DNA of 64,000 bases from Clostridiales bacterium (GCA_016342415.1 JAEIOD010000018.1:1-64000); one strand, 5' to 3'; shown: positions 52,123 through 61,694, counted from the stretch's first letter. Translations and numbers: made by a program. Notes: generated from the letters alone by a model not told the origin.

Positions 52123-53877
52123 ATGAAGAAGACTAAAATTGTTTGTACCATTGGACCTGCAAGTGAAAGCAAAGAAGTATTTTCTAAACTTGTAGAAAAT
52201 GGTTTGAATGTTGCTAGACTAAATTTCTCACATGGTGATCATGCTGAGCATTTAGCAAGAATTGAAATGATTAAAGAAGTAAGAAAAGAATTAAACAAGC
52301 CTGTTGCTATCTTATTGGATACTAAAGGTCCTGAGATTAGAACAGGTAAATTCCACGAAGCAGTTATTTTAGAAGAAGGTCAAACTTTTACTTTAACAAC
52401 TGATGAATTTGTTGGTACTCAAGATAAATGTCAAATTTCATATGAAGGTCTTCCTGGTGATGTTGTAAACGGGGATACAATCTTGATAGATGATGGTTTA
52501 GTTGGATTAAGAGTTGAAAAAGTTGTTGGTAATGATATTATTACAACTGTAATGAATACTGGACAAGTTAAGAACCACAAAGGTGTTAACGTACCAGGTG
52601 TTAAGATCAACTTACCAGCTATTACACCTAAAGACGAAGCGGACATCCGTTTTGGTTTAGAGAATGGTATCGACTTTATTGCTGCATCTTTCGTAAGAAA
52701 ATCTGCAGATGTTTTAGAAATCAGAAAAATTTTAGAATCAAGCGAAAATGGTGATGTTCATATCATCTCAAAAATAGAAAACCAAGAAGGTCTTGATAAT
52801 TTAGATGAAATCATCAGAGTTTCTGATGGTATCATGGTAGCTCGTGGAGATTTAGGTGTTGAAATACCAACTGAAGATGTGCCATTGGCTCAAAAGTTGA
52901 TGATTAAGAAATGTAACTTAGCGGGTATGCCTGTTATCACTGCTACTCAAATGTTGGATTCTATGCAAAGAAATCCAAGACCGACTAGAGCAGAAGTAAC
53001 TGACGTTGCCAATGCAATATTAGATGGTACGGATGCTATCATGTTATCTGGTGAGACTGCTGCAGGTAGATATCCAGTTGAATCAGTACAAACAATGGCT
53101 AGTATTGCATTAAAAATGGAGTCTTCTATAGATTACAAAGAATTATTAAAGAAAAAAGCTGTAGATTTAGTTGAAGCTGGTGTGACATTTGCAGTTTCTC
53201 ATGCAACATGTAATACAGCTCAAGATTTAGATGCTGCTGCAATTATTACTGCAACATCTTCTGGATTTACTACAAGAAAAGTATCTCAATTCAGACCTAA
53301 AGCGCCAATTGTAGCTACTACAATTAATGAGAGAGTTAGAAGAAAATTAGCTTTAGTATGGGGTGTTGAAACTGTTTTAGTTGATATGGCAACTTCTGCT
53401 GATGAAATCTTTGAAATGGGTATCAATAAATCTAAAGAAGCAGGATTTATAAAAAAAGGCGACTTGGTGGTTATCACTGCTGGTGTTCCAATCGGCGTGA
53501 CTGGTGCAACTAACTTAATGAAGGTTGAAATTGTTGGTGAAATCTTACTTAGAGGTTTAGGTTTAGGTAGAACTGCTGTAACTGGAAATGCGTGTGTTGT
53601 TAACTCGGTTGAAGAAGCTAAAGAAAAATTCACGGAAGGTGACATCATAGTTACTCAAGTAACTGATAGAGACTTAATGCCATTCATCGAGAAAGCTGCC
53701 GGTATGGTAATTGAAGAAGGCGGATATACTTCTCATGGTGCTATTGTAGCTCTTAACTTAGAGATTCCAACAGTTGTTGGTGCTAAGAATGCCACTCAAA
53801 AAATTGAAGATGGACAAGAGATTACTTTAGATTCTAACAAAGGTATCGTATACGAAGGTAGAACAAGAGTATTCTAA
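52123..53877 (+). CDS. pyk: Pyruvate kinase with C-terminal PEP-utilising-like domain
   Basis: 584 aa. Standard core (TKIVCTIGPAS, ARLNFSHGDH, LDTKGPEIRTG, the signature IISKIENQEG and MARGDLG-type AGDLGVEIP region, MLDSM, SGETAAGRYPVE). Residues about 475-584 form the extra C-terminal domain seen in Bacillus-type enzymes, including EEGGYTSHGAIVALNL and NLEIPTVVGA. GAGGAGAG precedes ATG 52123. Codons are more uniform than in neighbours, suggesting high expression. Confidence 0.97.
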   Translation: MKKTKIVCTIGPASESKEVFSKLVENGLNVARLNFSHGDHAEHLARIEMIKEVRKELNKPVAILLDTKGPEIRTGKFHEAVILEEGQTFTLTTDEFVGTQDKCQISYEGLPGDVVNGDTILIDDGLVGLRVEKVVGNDIITTVMNTGQVKNHKGVNVPGVKINLPAITPKDEADIRFGLENGIDFIAASFVRKSADVLEIRKILESSENGDVHIISKIENQEGLDNLDEIIRVSDGIMVARGDLGVEIPTEDVPLAQKLMIKKCNLAGMPVITATQMLDSMQRNPRPTRAEVTDVANAILDGTDAIMLSGETAAGRYPVESVQTMASIALKMESSIDYKELLKKKAVDLVEAGVTFAVSHATCNTAQDLDAAAIITATSSGFTTRKVSQFRPKAPIVATTINERVRRKLALVWGVETVLVDMATSADEIFEMGINKSKEAGFIKKGDLVVITAGVPIGVTGATNLMKVEIVGEILLRGLGLGRTAVTGNACVVNSVEEAKEKFTEGDIIVTQVTDRDLMPFIEKAAGMVIEEGGYTSHGAIVALNLEIPTVVGAKNATQKIEDGQEITLDSNKGIVYEGRTRVF

Positions 53878-53888
53878 TTAAAACTATT

Positions 53889-53917
53889 AAGACAACCTGT
53901 GAAGGTTGTCTTTTTTT
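53889..53917 (+). terminator. Terminator of pfkA-pyk
   Basis: AAGACAACCT/AGGTTGTCTT with loop GTGA, then seven T. Confidence 0.9.
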
Positions 53918-54011
53918 GATTCAAGCTGTAATAATTTTGGTGCGGATTTAAAGATTTGTGAAATAAAATCAATAATGTTGTCATTTACTGTATAATAAAA
54001 AGGGGGGACAT

Positions 54012-54503
54012 ATGAAAATAAGAATAGCAAATAGAAATGATTTACATGCAATGACAGATATATATAACCAGGCCATCATGACAAAAGAAAGTACCGCGGA
54101 TTTGGAAACATTTTCAGTAGAGGAAAGAATTCAATGGTTTGAAAGTCATCAAAACAAGGAATATCCACTTTATGTTATAGAAAAAGACGGTCAAGTGATT
54201 GGTTATGTTTATATTTCTGCTTATAGACCTGGCAGAAAGGCAATGAAAGACACTGTTGAAGTCAGCTATTATATTCATCAAGGTCATCTAAGGCAAGGAA
54301 TCGGTTCTAAGTTATTAGAGTTTATGATTAACGAAGCACGTGAATTGAATTATAAAACGATGGTTGCCATATTACTTGAAGTCAATATAGCCAGCATTAG
54401 ATTGCTTGAAAAGTTTGAGTTTGAAGAGTGGGGTAGGTTAAAAGATATAGCAGATTTGGATGGTAAAATCTGTTCACATCTATATTATGGTTTGAAATTA
54501 TAA
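54012..54503 (+). CDS. GNAT acetyltransferase, phosphinothricin-type
   Basis: 163 aa. N-terminus IRIANRNDLHAMTDIYNQAI, VIGYVYISAYR, and the acetyl-CoA loop HLRQGIGSKLLEFMI (Q/RxxGxG/A) identify the Pat/Bar-like GNAT subgroup. Close relatives acetylate phosphinothricin, methionine sulfone or sulfoximine, usually fortuitously. AGGGGGG precedes ATG 54012. Monocistronic, convergent with brnQ. Confidence 0.85.
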   Translation: MKIRIANRNDLHAMTDIYNQAIMTKESTADLETFSVEERIQWFESHQNKEYPLYVIEKDGQVIGYVYISAYRPGRKAMKDTVEVSYYIHQGHLRQGIGSKLLEFMINEARELNYKTMVAILLEVNIASIRLLEKFEFEEWGRLKDIADLDGKICSHLYYGLKL

Positions 54504-54508
54504 AGATA

Positions 54509-54535
54509 ACCCAGTGTGAAAACACTGGGTATTCA
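54509..54535. terminator. Terminator between convergent acetyltransferase and brnQ genes
   Basis: ACCCAGTGT/ACACTGGGT stem with GAAA tetraloop; only modest T runs on either strand. Confidence 0.65.
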
Positions 54536-54536
54536 T

Positions 54537-55838
54537 TTAGAATTGAGGTTGCATTCTTTTTCTGTTCTGACTTTGTAATCTGAAATAAGTATATGATCCG
54601 ATATAACCGAATACAGCTGGCATTAACCAAGGTAAACCCAGTTCTGAAAATGGTAAAACTTGAATTATAGGATCAATCACTTCTTTAAAGAAACCAAATT
54701 CGCTGATACCCATTGGGATGCTGATGATGCTTGTAGCGACTACTGTCCACTTAAAACATGCTTTATATATGATGTAGTTGGATATAATATTTAAAATAAC
54801 CAAAACAATACCTAAAGGATAAATAATAGCCAGTATGGGACCTGCAATTGTTACAATAAAATCAACACCGCCCATTGCCATCAAAGCTGACACAATAACA
54901 CTTACGGTTACAATTAAATTGTATTTAATCTTTTCTGGTGTAATCTCATCGATAAACTCACTGGCAGCTGCTGTAATGCCTATAGATGTGGTTAAACAAG
55001 CAAAGGAAACACATACACCTAACAATACACTTCCTATATTCCCGAGAATGGCGTCTACTAGAGTTACAGTCATCATAGGCTTTGTGGTTACATCAACCAA
55101 TAAAGTTTGACCAGTAGCCCCTAAATAGAGTAAACCACCATAGATAGTACTTAATCCTACTGCTGCAATAAGACCTGCACGCCATGTAATCGAAAAGAAT
55201 TCACTTTGTTTTGTATACCCTTTAGCAATAAGAGTTTTAAGAATAACGGCTCCTAACATAATTGAAACGAATAGATCCATGGTTTGATAACCACCAGTGA
55301 ATCCGTCTTTGAATGCCGTGTTGCTATGCGTTATTGGATCACCGACTGAATTAATAACACCCATGGAAACAATAAATAAAAGCAAAATGACTAAAACAGG
55401 TGTTAACCATTTACCAATAATATCTATAATAGAACTTTGTTTGACTGATAATAACCACGTGAGTAAGAAGAATATACCAATCACTAATGCTACAGGTATA
55501 CTTGGTAGAAGGGGGGCAATACCCATTTCAAATGTTGTAGCGCCTGTTCTTGGAACACCCATAAATGGTCCAAGAATTAGTACAACTGCTAAACCAAACA
55601 CGATAGAAAATTTTTCTCCTACATGTTTACCAAAGTCTTTAATTGAACCACCAGCTTTTATGACACCAATTATGCCTAAAACTGGCATGCCGATACCTGT
55701 GATAAAAAATCCTATCATAGCAAGAAACCATTCCTTTCCTGCTAAGTTGCCAATGGCAGGTGGAAATATTAAGTTACCTGCACCAAAAAACTTAGCGAAT
55801 AAAGCCAAACCAAGTACTCTAACATCTGATTTTTTCAT
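54537..55838 (-). CDS. brnQ: Branched-chain amino acid transport protein BrnQ
   Basis: 433 aa with about 12 hydrophobic segments. FAKFFGAGNLIFPPAIG near the start and the LTWLLSVKQSS-type middle region are typical of the LIVCS sodium/branched-chain amino acid symporters. Of the two possible starts, ATG 55838 is preferred because AAAGGG is nine bases upstream; the ATG at 55847 directly abuts that site. Monocistronic. Confidence 0.9.
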   Translation of the reverse strand: MKKSDVRVLGLALFAKFFGAGNLIFPPAIGNLAGKEWFLAMIGFFITGIGMPVLGIIGVIKAGGSIKDFGKHVGEKFSIVFGLAVVLILGPFMGVPRTGATTFEMGIAPLLPSIPVALVIGIFFLLTWLLSVKQSSIIDIIGKWLTPVLVILLLFIVSMGVINSVGDPITHSNTAFKDGFTGGYQTMDLFVSIMLGAVILKTLIAKGYTKQSEFFSITWRAGLIAAVGLSTIYGGLLYLGATGQTLLVDVTTKPMMTVTLVDAILGNIGSVLLGVCVSFACLTTSIGITAAASEFIDEITPEKIKYNLIVTVSVIVSALMAMGGVDFIVTIAGPILAIIYPLGIVLVILNIISNYIIYKACFKWTVVATSIISIPMGISEFGFFKEVIDPIIQVLPFSELGLPWLMPAVFGYIGSYTYFRLQSQNRKRMQPQF

Positions 55839-56054
55839 CTGTACCATCCCTTTGTTAAAAAATTAACATTCTTATGCCTTGCATTATACTCTGAAAATAT
55901 GTTTTTACAATAGAAATATCTGTTAATCTTTTGTAATAGTTTAAAACGGTATATTCTGACAATTCAGAAGAAAACAACAGATGGGATATCCTGTTAAAAT
56001 TTTAACTAATTGAAGTGTAATACTAACCTAACATTAAAAAAAAGGTTGTTACAT

Positions 56055-56081
56055 AGAAAAAACACCCTATCCTAGAGCGTT
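56055..56081 (-). terminator. Terminator of the Msr gene
   Basis: On the minus strand AACGCTCTA pairs with TAGGGTGTT (two G-U pairs) around GGA, then TTTTTT. Confidence 0.65.
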
Positions 56082-56103
56082 CTTTCTATGAGTGATATGG
56101 ATG

Positions 56104-57069
56104 TTAATCCTTAAACAAATACAGGTACTCACCATAACCTTCTTTTTCCATATCTTTGACTGGAATAAAGTGTAGTGATGCAGAATTCATACAGTATCTT
56201 AAACCCGTTGGTTCAGGTCCGTCATTAAAAAGATGACCTAAATGGGAGTCTCCAAGTTTACTACGCACCTCAGTACGAATGGCAAATAATTTATTGTCAT
56301 CTAGTAACTGAAAATTATCTGGTTCTAACACGTCATAAAAGCTTGGCCATCCGGTTCCGGATTTATATTTATGAGTACTTGAGAATAAAGCTTCTCCTGA
56401 AACGACATCAACGTATATGCCAGGCTCTTTATTATCCCAGTATGCATTATCAAACGGCGGTTCTGTACCTTCTTCTTGAGTGACTCGTCTTTGTAGTTCA
56501 GTAAGCATAGCTATTTTAGCCTCCTTATTCCAACCCTCTCCTAGTGTTTCATGGAAATCGATTGTTGGTTCTGTATGATAGTAATCTTGATGTTCATCTT
56601 TCGCAGTGTGAAAACCAGTAGCGCTTAGAAGTTTAACGTCTTTTGATTTATCTGAAAAATAAAGTTCCGCACGTTCTTTTTCAGCTTCTGTTTTATAAAA
56701 CACTTTGGCATAACACGTTGTATAGTCATCATCTGGATTTAAGTAGTCCCAGTAGATGGTTAACACATTTTCGTAACTCAGAATACGAGGATCGTAATAA
56801 ACTCTTACAGCCTCTGATTCTAAACTAACAAGTTCGTATACAGGTGTTTCGGATTCTACTTCAGTAAAACCGGAAACGGCATCGATGACACCGATATATT
56901 TTTCGAATCCCGATTCGACACCCCAAAATCAGCCTGCAGAAAATGTTGCGTATTCATAGTGACTGAGTTGTGTGAACTCATCATTGGTAGAAGTGTCTTG
57001 AATAAAGTTATAAATGAAAATACCAATGACGAGTAGGAAAATGACTGGTATGAGATATTTTAGTTTCAT
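56104..57069 (-). CDS. Membrane-anchored MsrA-MsrB fusion with selenocysteine at the MsrA active site
   Basis: 321 aa when the in-frame TGA at 56931-56929 is read as selenocysteine 47. Start ATG 57069 has GGAGG upstream. One N-terminal hydrophobic segment (about 4-24) anchors it outside. The MsrA half (about 38-165) reads TFSAG[14 protein letters not shown], exactly where the family has GCFWG, and goes on [16 protein letters not shown] and DEHQDYY. The MsrB half (about 185-321) has [33 protein letters not shown] and catalytic Cys in RYCMNSAS (about C293). Repairs both methionine sulfoxide epimers. An ORF finder that stops at TGA begins at 56766 and misses residues 1-101. The only Cys in the MsrA half is about C119. 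Confidence 0.9.
56903..56918 (-). promoter_or_regulatory. SECIS-like hairpin for selenocysteine insertion
   Basis: On the minus strand, 16 bases lie between the TGA codon and the apical loop. Stem TCGAAT/ATTCGA (six perfect pairs), loop CGGG with a G among the first two bases, which fits bacterial SECIS rules as I know them. A lower TTTT/AAAA pairing with an internal bulge could extend it. Confidence 0.65.
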
Positions 57070-57183
57070 AAAGACCTCCTTACTTACCCATATTATATAC
57101 GAAAACAGTATAGTTTGAAAGGTGATTTAATCTTTCTTAATATCTTTTGAAGTATGTTATAATATTTGAGAAAGGGGTGTATT

Positions 57184-57612
57184 ATGTATTTTCACAAAGA
57201 ATTTATTAGACCAAGATATGAGGAAACGGATCAAATGGGTGTGATTTATCACGGTAATTACATCACTTGGTTTGAACAAGCAAGAAGCGGCTTCTTTAGA
57301 TCATTAGGATATCCATATAAACAATTAGAAGATGAAGGATTCTGGATACCCGTTATAGAAGTAGGCTGTAAGTATATTGCACCAGCTAAATACGATGAAG
57401 AAGTTTATGTGAAAACATTTGTAGACGAGTTCAAAGGTGTTAGAATAACATTAAGATATGAAGTCTATGATGTTGAAACGGATCAACTGTTGGTTGAAGG
57501 TTTTACAAAACATGCAACAACTGATAAACAGTTAAAACCAGTGAGTTTAAAAAAGAAAGCACCAGATTTATATAACATTATCTCAAAAAGTATGGAGACG
57601 GATAAAAAGTAG
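57184..57612 (+). CDS. Acyl-CoA thioesterase, 4HBT/YbgC family
   Basis: 142 aa single hot-dog fold. RPRYEETDQMGVIYHGNYITWFEQAR carries the conserved active-site Asp in DQMGVIYHGNY, and the FKGVRITLRYEVYD strand follows. Hydrolyses acyl-CoA or acyl-ACP thioesters; preferred chain length not readable. ATG 57184 follows GAAAGGGGTGTATT; an upstream TTG is less likely. Divergent from the Msr gene and monocistronic. Confidence 0.85.
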   Translation: MYFHKEFIRPRYEETDQMGVIYHGNYITWFEQARSGFFRSLGYPYKQLEDEGFWIPVIEVGCKYIAPAKYDEEVYVKTFVDEFKGVRITLRYEVYDVETDQLLVEGFTKHATTDKQLKPVSLKKKAPDLYNIISKSMETDKK

Positions 57613-57635
57613 TTTACCCATAAAAATAAATATAG

Positions 57636-57678
57636 AAAAGACTTTAAGGTATATAAAAACCTCAAAGTCTTTTTTTTA
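57636..57678 (+). terminator. Terminator after thioesterase
   Basis: AAAAGACTTT/AAAGTCTTTT outer stem with an inner GGT/ACC, then eight T. Confidence 0.85.
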
Positions 57679-57811
57679 TATTTAAAAAACTGCACCGCGT
57701 TGTAAAACAGTAAATATTATAAACAGGTACTAGTTATGCACATCGTCACTTGTAAGCGTATAAGGTGCCACTGAGTTTGTTTTAAAGTAGATAATTTGTA
57801 CTCTGACCCTC

Positions 57812-59176
57812 CTAACTAATTTTTGATTCTTCCATTTTTGCTGAAATGCGTTCTTCATCGTATTTTAAGAATACTATTAATGAGAATAACGCCACACCAG
57901 CAGCAATGAGTACGGAGATTCTAATCCCAGTGTCATTTTCAACAGATTTACCCATTGCTAAAACAGACGGTAAAATGAGTGTAGAAAGTGCAATTCCGAC
58001 TTTACTTAAAAAAGAACGAACACCAAAGTATAAAGCTTCTTTATTTTCTCCTGTTTCGTAAGCGTCATAAACCGCACAATCGGCGATGATGGCATTAGGC
58101 AACACACCTGAAATGGCACTCGGAATGGCAAAGAAAACAATTACCGGAATCAGTTGTACTATTCCTGAAAACGGAAGTTTTCCTAAGAATGATATATAGA
58201 TAAATGAAACGATAAGGAAGAAAAATGATACTATCATAAGTTTCTTTTTTCCATATTTTTTACTGAGTTTGTTAACGGCAGGGTACAGTGAGAATGAGAG
58301 TATACCTACTGCAGTTACAATCAGGCCGACACTGCTTTCCTTCTGTAAAGCCAAAACGGTGATGTAATAAACAAGTGTTGCTTGGAAAAATCCATTAGAT
58401 AACCAATACCCCAATTCACTCAATAGGAAGTATCTGAAATCTACATTGGCAAAGACAGATTTAATAGAACTTTTCATATCCAAACTGGTTGCACTTGCTT
58501 TACAATATTTTTTCTCGTCAATACCATAAGCAGGTATTAACATAAAGATAAGAGCGACAACACCTAACATTCCAAATGTAATCTGCATAGCAAGCGTTTT
58601 TGATATATCAAATAATTGAAGTAATACATCCCAAATACTTGGCGCAAAAGTGGCAATTACCAAACCCAAGAACCATGTGACTGAAATATAGGTTGATAAA
58701 TCTATTCTTTCTTCTGTTGAATCACCAAGTTCACTTAAGAGTGCCGTGTATGGTACAACATATGAGGTATAGGCAATGATGTAAAGTGTAAAGATGATAA
58801 ACAACCATACAGAGTTTAAAATGTGAACATCACCTTGGAAAGGTACAACAAATACAAGAACAAGCAACATGGCAAAAGGAAAAGCACTTTTCCTCATAAA
58901 TGGAATTCTTCGACCGAGAGGATGAGTGGATTTATCACTTTTATTGGCTATCCATGGATCGGTAATGGCATCGATGGATGTTGCAAAAGCGGTGATGATA
59001 CCAATAAGTGTGATTCCTAGAAATATACCACCCTGTGGAACAACGATATCAATACCAGATCCCTCTGGTGGTAAATAAAAGTATATTAACCACGTGCCGA
59101 TGATGGATGCAAGTAATGACCACCCCAGTTGACCGAGGGCATAATAAACGCGAATTTTTTTTGATAACTTAGCCAT
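57812..59176 (-). CDS. Glycoside-pentoside-hexuronide (GPH) family sugar:cation symporter
   Basis: 454 aa with about 12 membrane segments. YYALGQLGWSLLASIIGTWL at the N-terminus, DAITDPWIANKSDKSTHPLGRRIPF in loop 2-3 are diagnostic of MelB/UidB-type transporters. ATG 59176 is preceded on its strand by CAGGAGAAAAAA; the longer in-frame extension to 59248 lacks a site. It lies 109 bp downstream of the GH2 glycosidase gene in the same direction, so they probably form a glycoside uptake and hydrolysis pair. A palindrome AGTTAA-T-TTAACT (59252-59264) sits in the gap. Confidence 0.85.
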   Translation of the reverse strand: MAKLSKKIRVYYALGQLGWSLLASIIGTWLIYFYLPPEGSGIDIVVPQGGIFLGITLIGIITAFATSIDAITDPWIANKSDKSTHPLGRRIPFMRKSAFPFAMLLVLVFVVPFQGDVHILNSVWLFIIFTLYIIAYTSYVVPYTALLSELGDSTEERIDLSTYISVTWFLGLVIATFAPSIWDVLLQLFDISKTLAMQITFGMLGVVALIFMLIPAYGIDEKKYCKASATSLDMKSSIKSVFANVDFRYFLLSELGYWLSNGFFQATLVYYITVLALQKESSVGLIVTAVGILSFSLYPAVNKLSKKYGKKKLMIVSFFFLIVSFIYISFLGKLPFSGIVQLIPVIVFFAIPSAISGVLPNAIIADCAVYDAYETGENKEALYFGVRSFLSKVGIALSTLILPSVLAMGKSVENDTGIRISVLIAAGVALFSLIVFLKYDEERISAKMEESKIS

Positions 59177-59285
59177 GTTTTTTCTCCTGATTAGATTAAA
59201 GGTCATATATTCGTGATCCGAAATCACCAACATAACGTATATTTTCATTTGAGTTAATTTAACTTGAATTTGAGCGTGTTGGCTT

Positions 59286-61694
59286 CTAAATTAATTTTGT
59301 AACTTTTATTTCTTTTGTAATGGTTTTAAAACGCTCCGAGTGAATGTGTAGATTGGCAGTTCCAGTTTCGCCACTTGTCTTTATCCAAAAACCGATTGAA
59401 CCACCAATAAGTGAAATCATTTTTGGTCCAATAATTTCGATCGGTCCTTCACAAGAAAGTCTGATGGCATCATGAGCATAAATAATGGATTGATCATATT
59501 CATCAACTAATTCTAGTACCACGCGGGTGGTGTCGTATGTGATATCTTCTATCAACTCACTTGAATCAACCGATACTTTTAACTCAGGATTAAAAACTTG
59601 GCTTTTTTGAACTTCAGTAACACACTCACCGTCTTTATAACCTTTGAAAACATAATCCGTTGCACTGCCACCCCAACCACCAAAGTATTTGGTGTATAAA
59701 TCTTCTGCATCTCTAGTATTCATTTTGTATTTCAAGAAAATCCAGGCCATTTTTAATTTGTCTGTAAACTTCAGATTGGTTCCATTTTTACTCACACTTG
59801 CTAATAGATTCTTTACTATCAAAGCATCATTCTTGGAAAAATTCTCGTTATCCATGATTGCACTTCCTACAAAATCGTCAACAATTATCGGTGGATGTAA
59901 AAGATGTGGGTATTTTTCATAATTGGGTCTAAAGGTGTTGATATGAGTATTGTTTTTATACAGTTCAACGTAATCACAATTTGTAAATATGCAGATATCC
60001 TGTAAAAGAGAAGCCTCATATTCTCCAATGTTAATTGAACTGGCAATATGCATTACGGGTGTATCATGCTGTTGTGAGGCATAGGTGTAAGCTGCATATT
60101 TTGGGATTCGGAACATGTCCATAACACCGTGATAACAGATCTTATCACCACTACCAAAATCCTTATGGGTATTGTAATCAAACATACACCATCCTATGGC
60201 ACCAGAAATCAAATCGTCTGCAGCTGAAGCTTCCATAACATTGAGATGCCTTAAAGCATGTTCTACTCGGTGTGACTCGTTATCGAATTTCTTGGTAGGG
60301 AACATGTGACCATTGTATTCAGTTACCAAATAAGGTTTTTCAGATTTGATTACAGCTTTCTTTTTATCAAGACCTTGGTTTTTACCTGTATGCACAAAAT
60401 CATTATAAGTATAGACATCTTCAATCAAATGACTGTCTCTAATACATCTTACACCACCCGTTTGTCTTGAATCATCTAATGACTTTGCGAGTTGATGCGT
60501 TTTTTCATAAAAACAGTCATCGTCTTGTGATTCGTTTATTCTAACGCCCCAAATGATTACACTTGGATGATTGATGTCTGTTAATATCATTTCTTTTACA
60601 TTCTGAAGTGCTACATCTTGCCAAGCTTCATCTCCAATATGTTGCCAACCAGGGATTTCATCAAAAACAAGTAGTCCGATTTCATCACAACGATCTAAAA
60701 AGTGTTTGCTCTGAGGATAATGAGAAAGTCTGACTGTATTTAAAGCAAGATCGTATTTCAGTAAATCAGCATCTTTGTATTGAGCGCTTTTTGGCATGGC
60801 ATAACCCACATAGGGAAATGACTGATGTCTGTTTAATCCTCGAATTTTAATTTTTTCTCTGTTTAGATAAAATCCGTCTTTTCTAAATTCGACTTCTCTA
60901 AATCCTATACGTATTTCATGATGATCCAGTAGTTTTCCATTTCTTAAAAGTGTAACTTCTAAAGTGTAAAGTGTTGGATTGTCCAAATCCCAAAGTTTGA
61001 TATCCTTTAAAGATTCACTTATAGTAAGTGATTCTTTATGTTCGCCCATTAAAGTGAAGTCTAGGCTGAACTGATGATGCGATTGATTGTTGAGTTTTAA
61101 ATCACATATACAAGTCAAATGATCTTTAATCTTTAACTGGTTATGAACATATAGATCGATGGACATTTCTGAGTTTTTTATAATGTCGTTTGTTTTGACT
61201 GCGATGGATTCAAAGTGGATGTTGTGACGATACTCAAGTGAAACTTCACGGTATATCCCGCCATAGGTTAAATAATCAACAACAAAACCAAAAGGGGGGA
61301 TATCGTTTCTCTCTTGTGAATCTACATAAACGACTAATTCGTTGTCAGCATCGAACTTTGCGGCTTCTGTTAAATCTATCTTAAAGGCGGTATAACCTCC
61401 TTTGTGGTCGCCTAAGTATTGACCATTTAAGTAGACTTTGGCATATGTCATAACACCCTCAAAGTGTATTAAAACACGCTCATCTGAAGCAATTGAATCA
61501 ATCCATATTTTTTTACGATAACAACTTTCAAACTGATAGATCTTTTCATCAAAATTGTTATATGGTGTTTCAATATTGCTATGAGGGAGTTGTACAGTTG
61601 TAAATGATGTGTCATCAAAAGACGAGTTAATATAGACTTCTTTAAAGTCGGGGGTGTATTTCCAATTGAAATTAAGGGGTTGTTTTCTTAACAT
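59286..61694 (-). CDS. GH2-family glycosidase (beta-galactosidase/beta-glucuronidase-like)
   Basis: 802 aa, cytoplasmic. N-terminal jelly roll (about 20-190), immunoglobulin-like region, then the TIM barrel with acid/base Glu in WGVRINESQDD and nucleophile Glu in YLVTEYNGHMFPT; IGWCMFDYNTHKDFG is also typical. The C-terminal 200 residues include a DUF4982-like beta domain. This subgroup acts on beta-galactosides, glucuronides or related plant or host glycosides. ATG 61694 has GGAGG upstream. Two GCCAC-N4-GTGGC palindromes control the divergent promoter region, and a third copy lies inside this gene. Confidence 0.9.
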   Translation of the reverse strand: MLRKQPLNFNWKYTPDFKEVYINSSFDDTSFTTVQLPHSNIETPYNNFDEKIYQFESCYRKKIWIDSIASDERVLIHFEGVMTYAKVYLNGQYLGDHKGGYTAFKIDLTEAAKFDADNELVVYVDSQERNDIPPFGFVVDYLTYGGIYREVSLEYRHNIHFESIAVKTNDIIKNSEMSIDLYVHNQLKIKDHLTCICDLKLNNQSHHQFSLDFTLMGEHKESLTISESLKDIKLWDLDNPTLYTLEVTLLRNGKLLDHHEIRIGFREVEFRKDGFYLNREKIKIRGLNRHQSFPYVGYAMPKSAQYKDADLLKYDLALNTVRLSHYPQSKHFLDRCDEIGLLVFDEIPGWQHIGDEAWQDVALQNVKEMILTDINHPSVIIWGVRINESQDDDCFYEKTHQLAKSLDDSRQTGGVRCIRDSHLIEDVYTYNDFVHTGKNQGLDKKKAVIKSEKPYLVTEYNGHMFPTKKFDNESHRVEHALRHLNVMEASAADDLISGAIGWCMFDYNTHKDFGSGDKICYHGVMDMFRIPKYAAYTYASQQHDTPVMHIASSINIGEYEASLLQDICIFTNCDYVELYKNNTHINTFRPNYEKYPHLLHPPIIVDDFVGSAIMDNENFSKNDALIVKNLLASVSKNGTNLKFTDKLKMAWIFLKYKMNTRDAEDLYTKYFGGWGGSATDYVFKGYKDGECVTEVQKSQVFNPELKVSVDSSELIEDITYDTTRVVLELVDEYDQSIIYAHDAIRLSCEGPIEIIGPKMISLIGGSIGFWIKTSGETGTANLHIHSERFKTITKEIKVTKLI
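59518..59531. promoter_or_regulatory. Possible auxiliary operator inside the GH2 gene
   Basis: ACCACGCGGGTGGT matches the two upstream operators in the CCAC-N4-GTGG core and central CG, about 2.2 kb downstream of the GH2 start. Could serve looping or be coincidental in coding sequence. Confidence 0.3.

Noticed and set aside
54835-55866. Plus-strand ORFs opposite brnQ
   Set aside because: Low-complexity shadows of a membrane protein gene, with no ribosome binding site and no recognisable domain.
56104-56766. Free-standing MsrB beginning at ATG 56766
   Set aside because: The same frame continues upstream through TGA into MsrA sequence up to a good start at 57069; ATG 56766 has no ribosome binding site and lies within the MsrA domain.
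56767-57069. Frameshift or nonsense pseudogene explanation for the MsrA half
   Set aside because: Frame is continuous, only the catalytic codon is TGA, flanking residues are conserved, and a SECIS-like hairpin follows.
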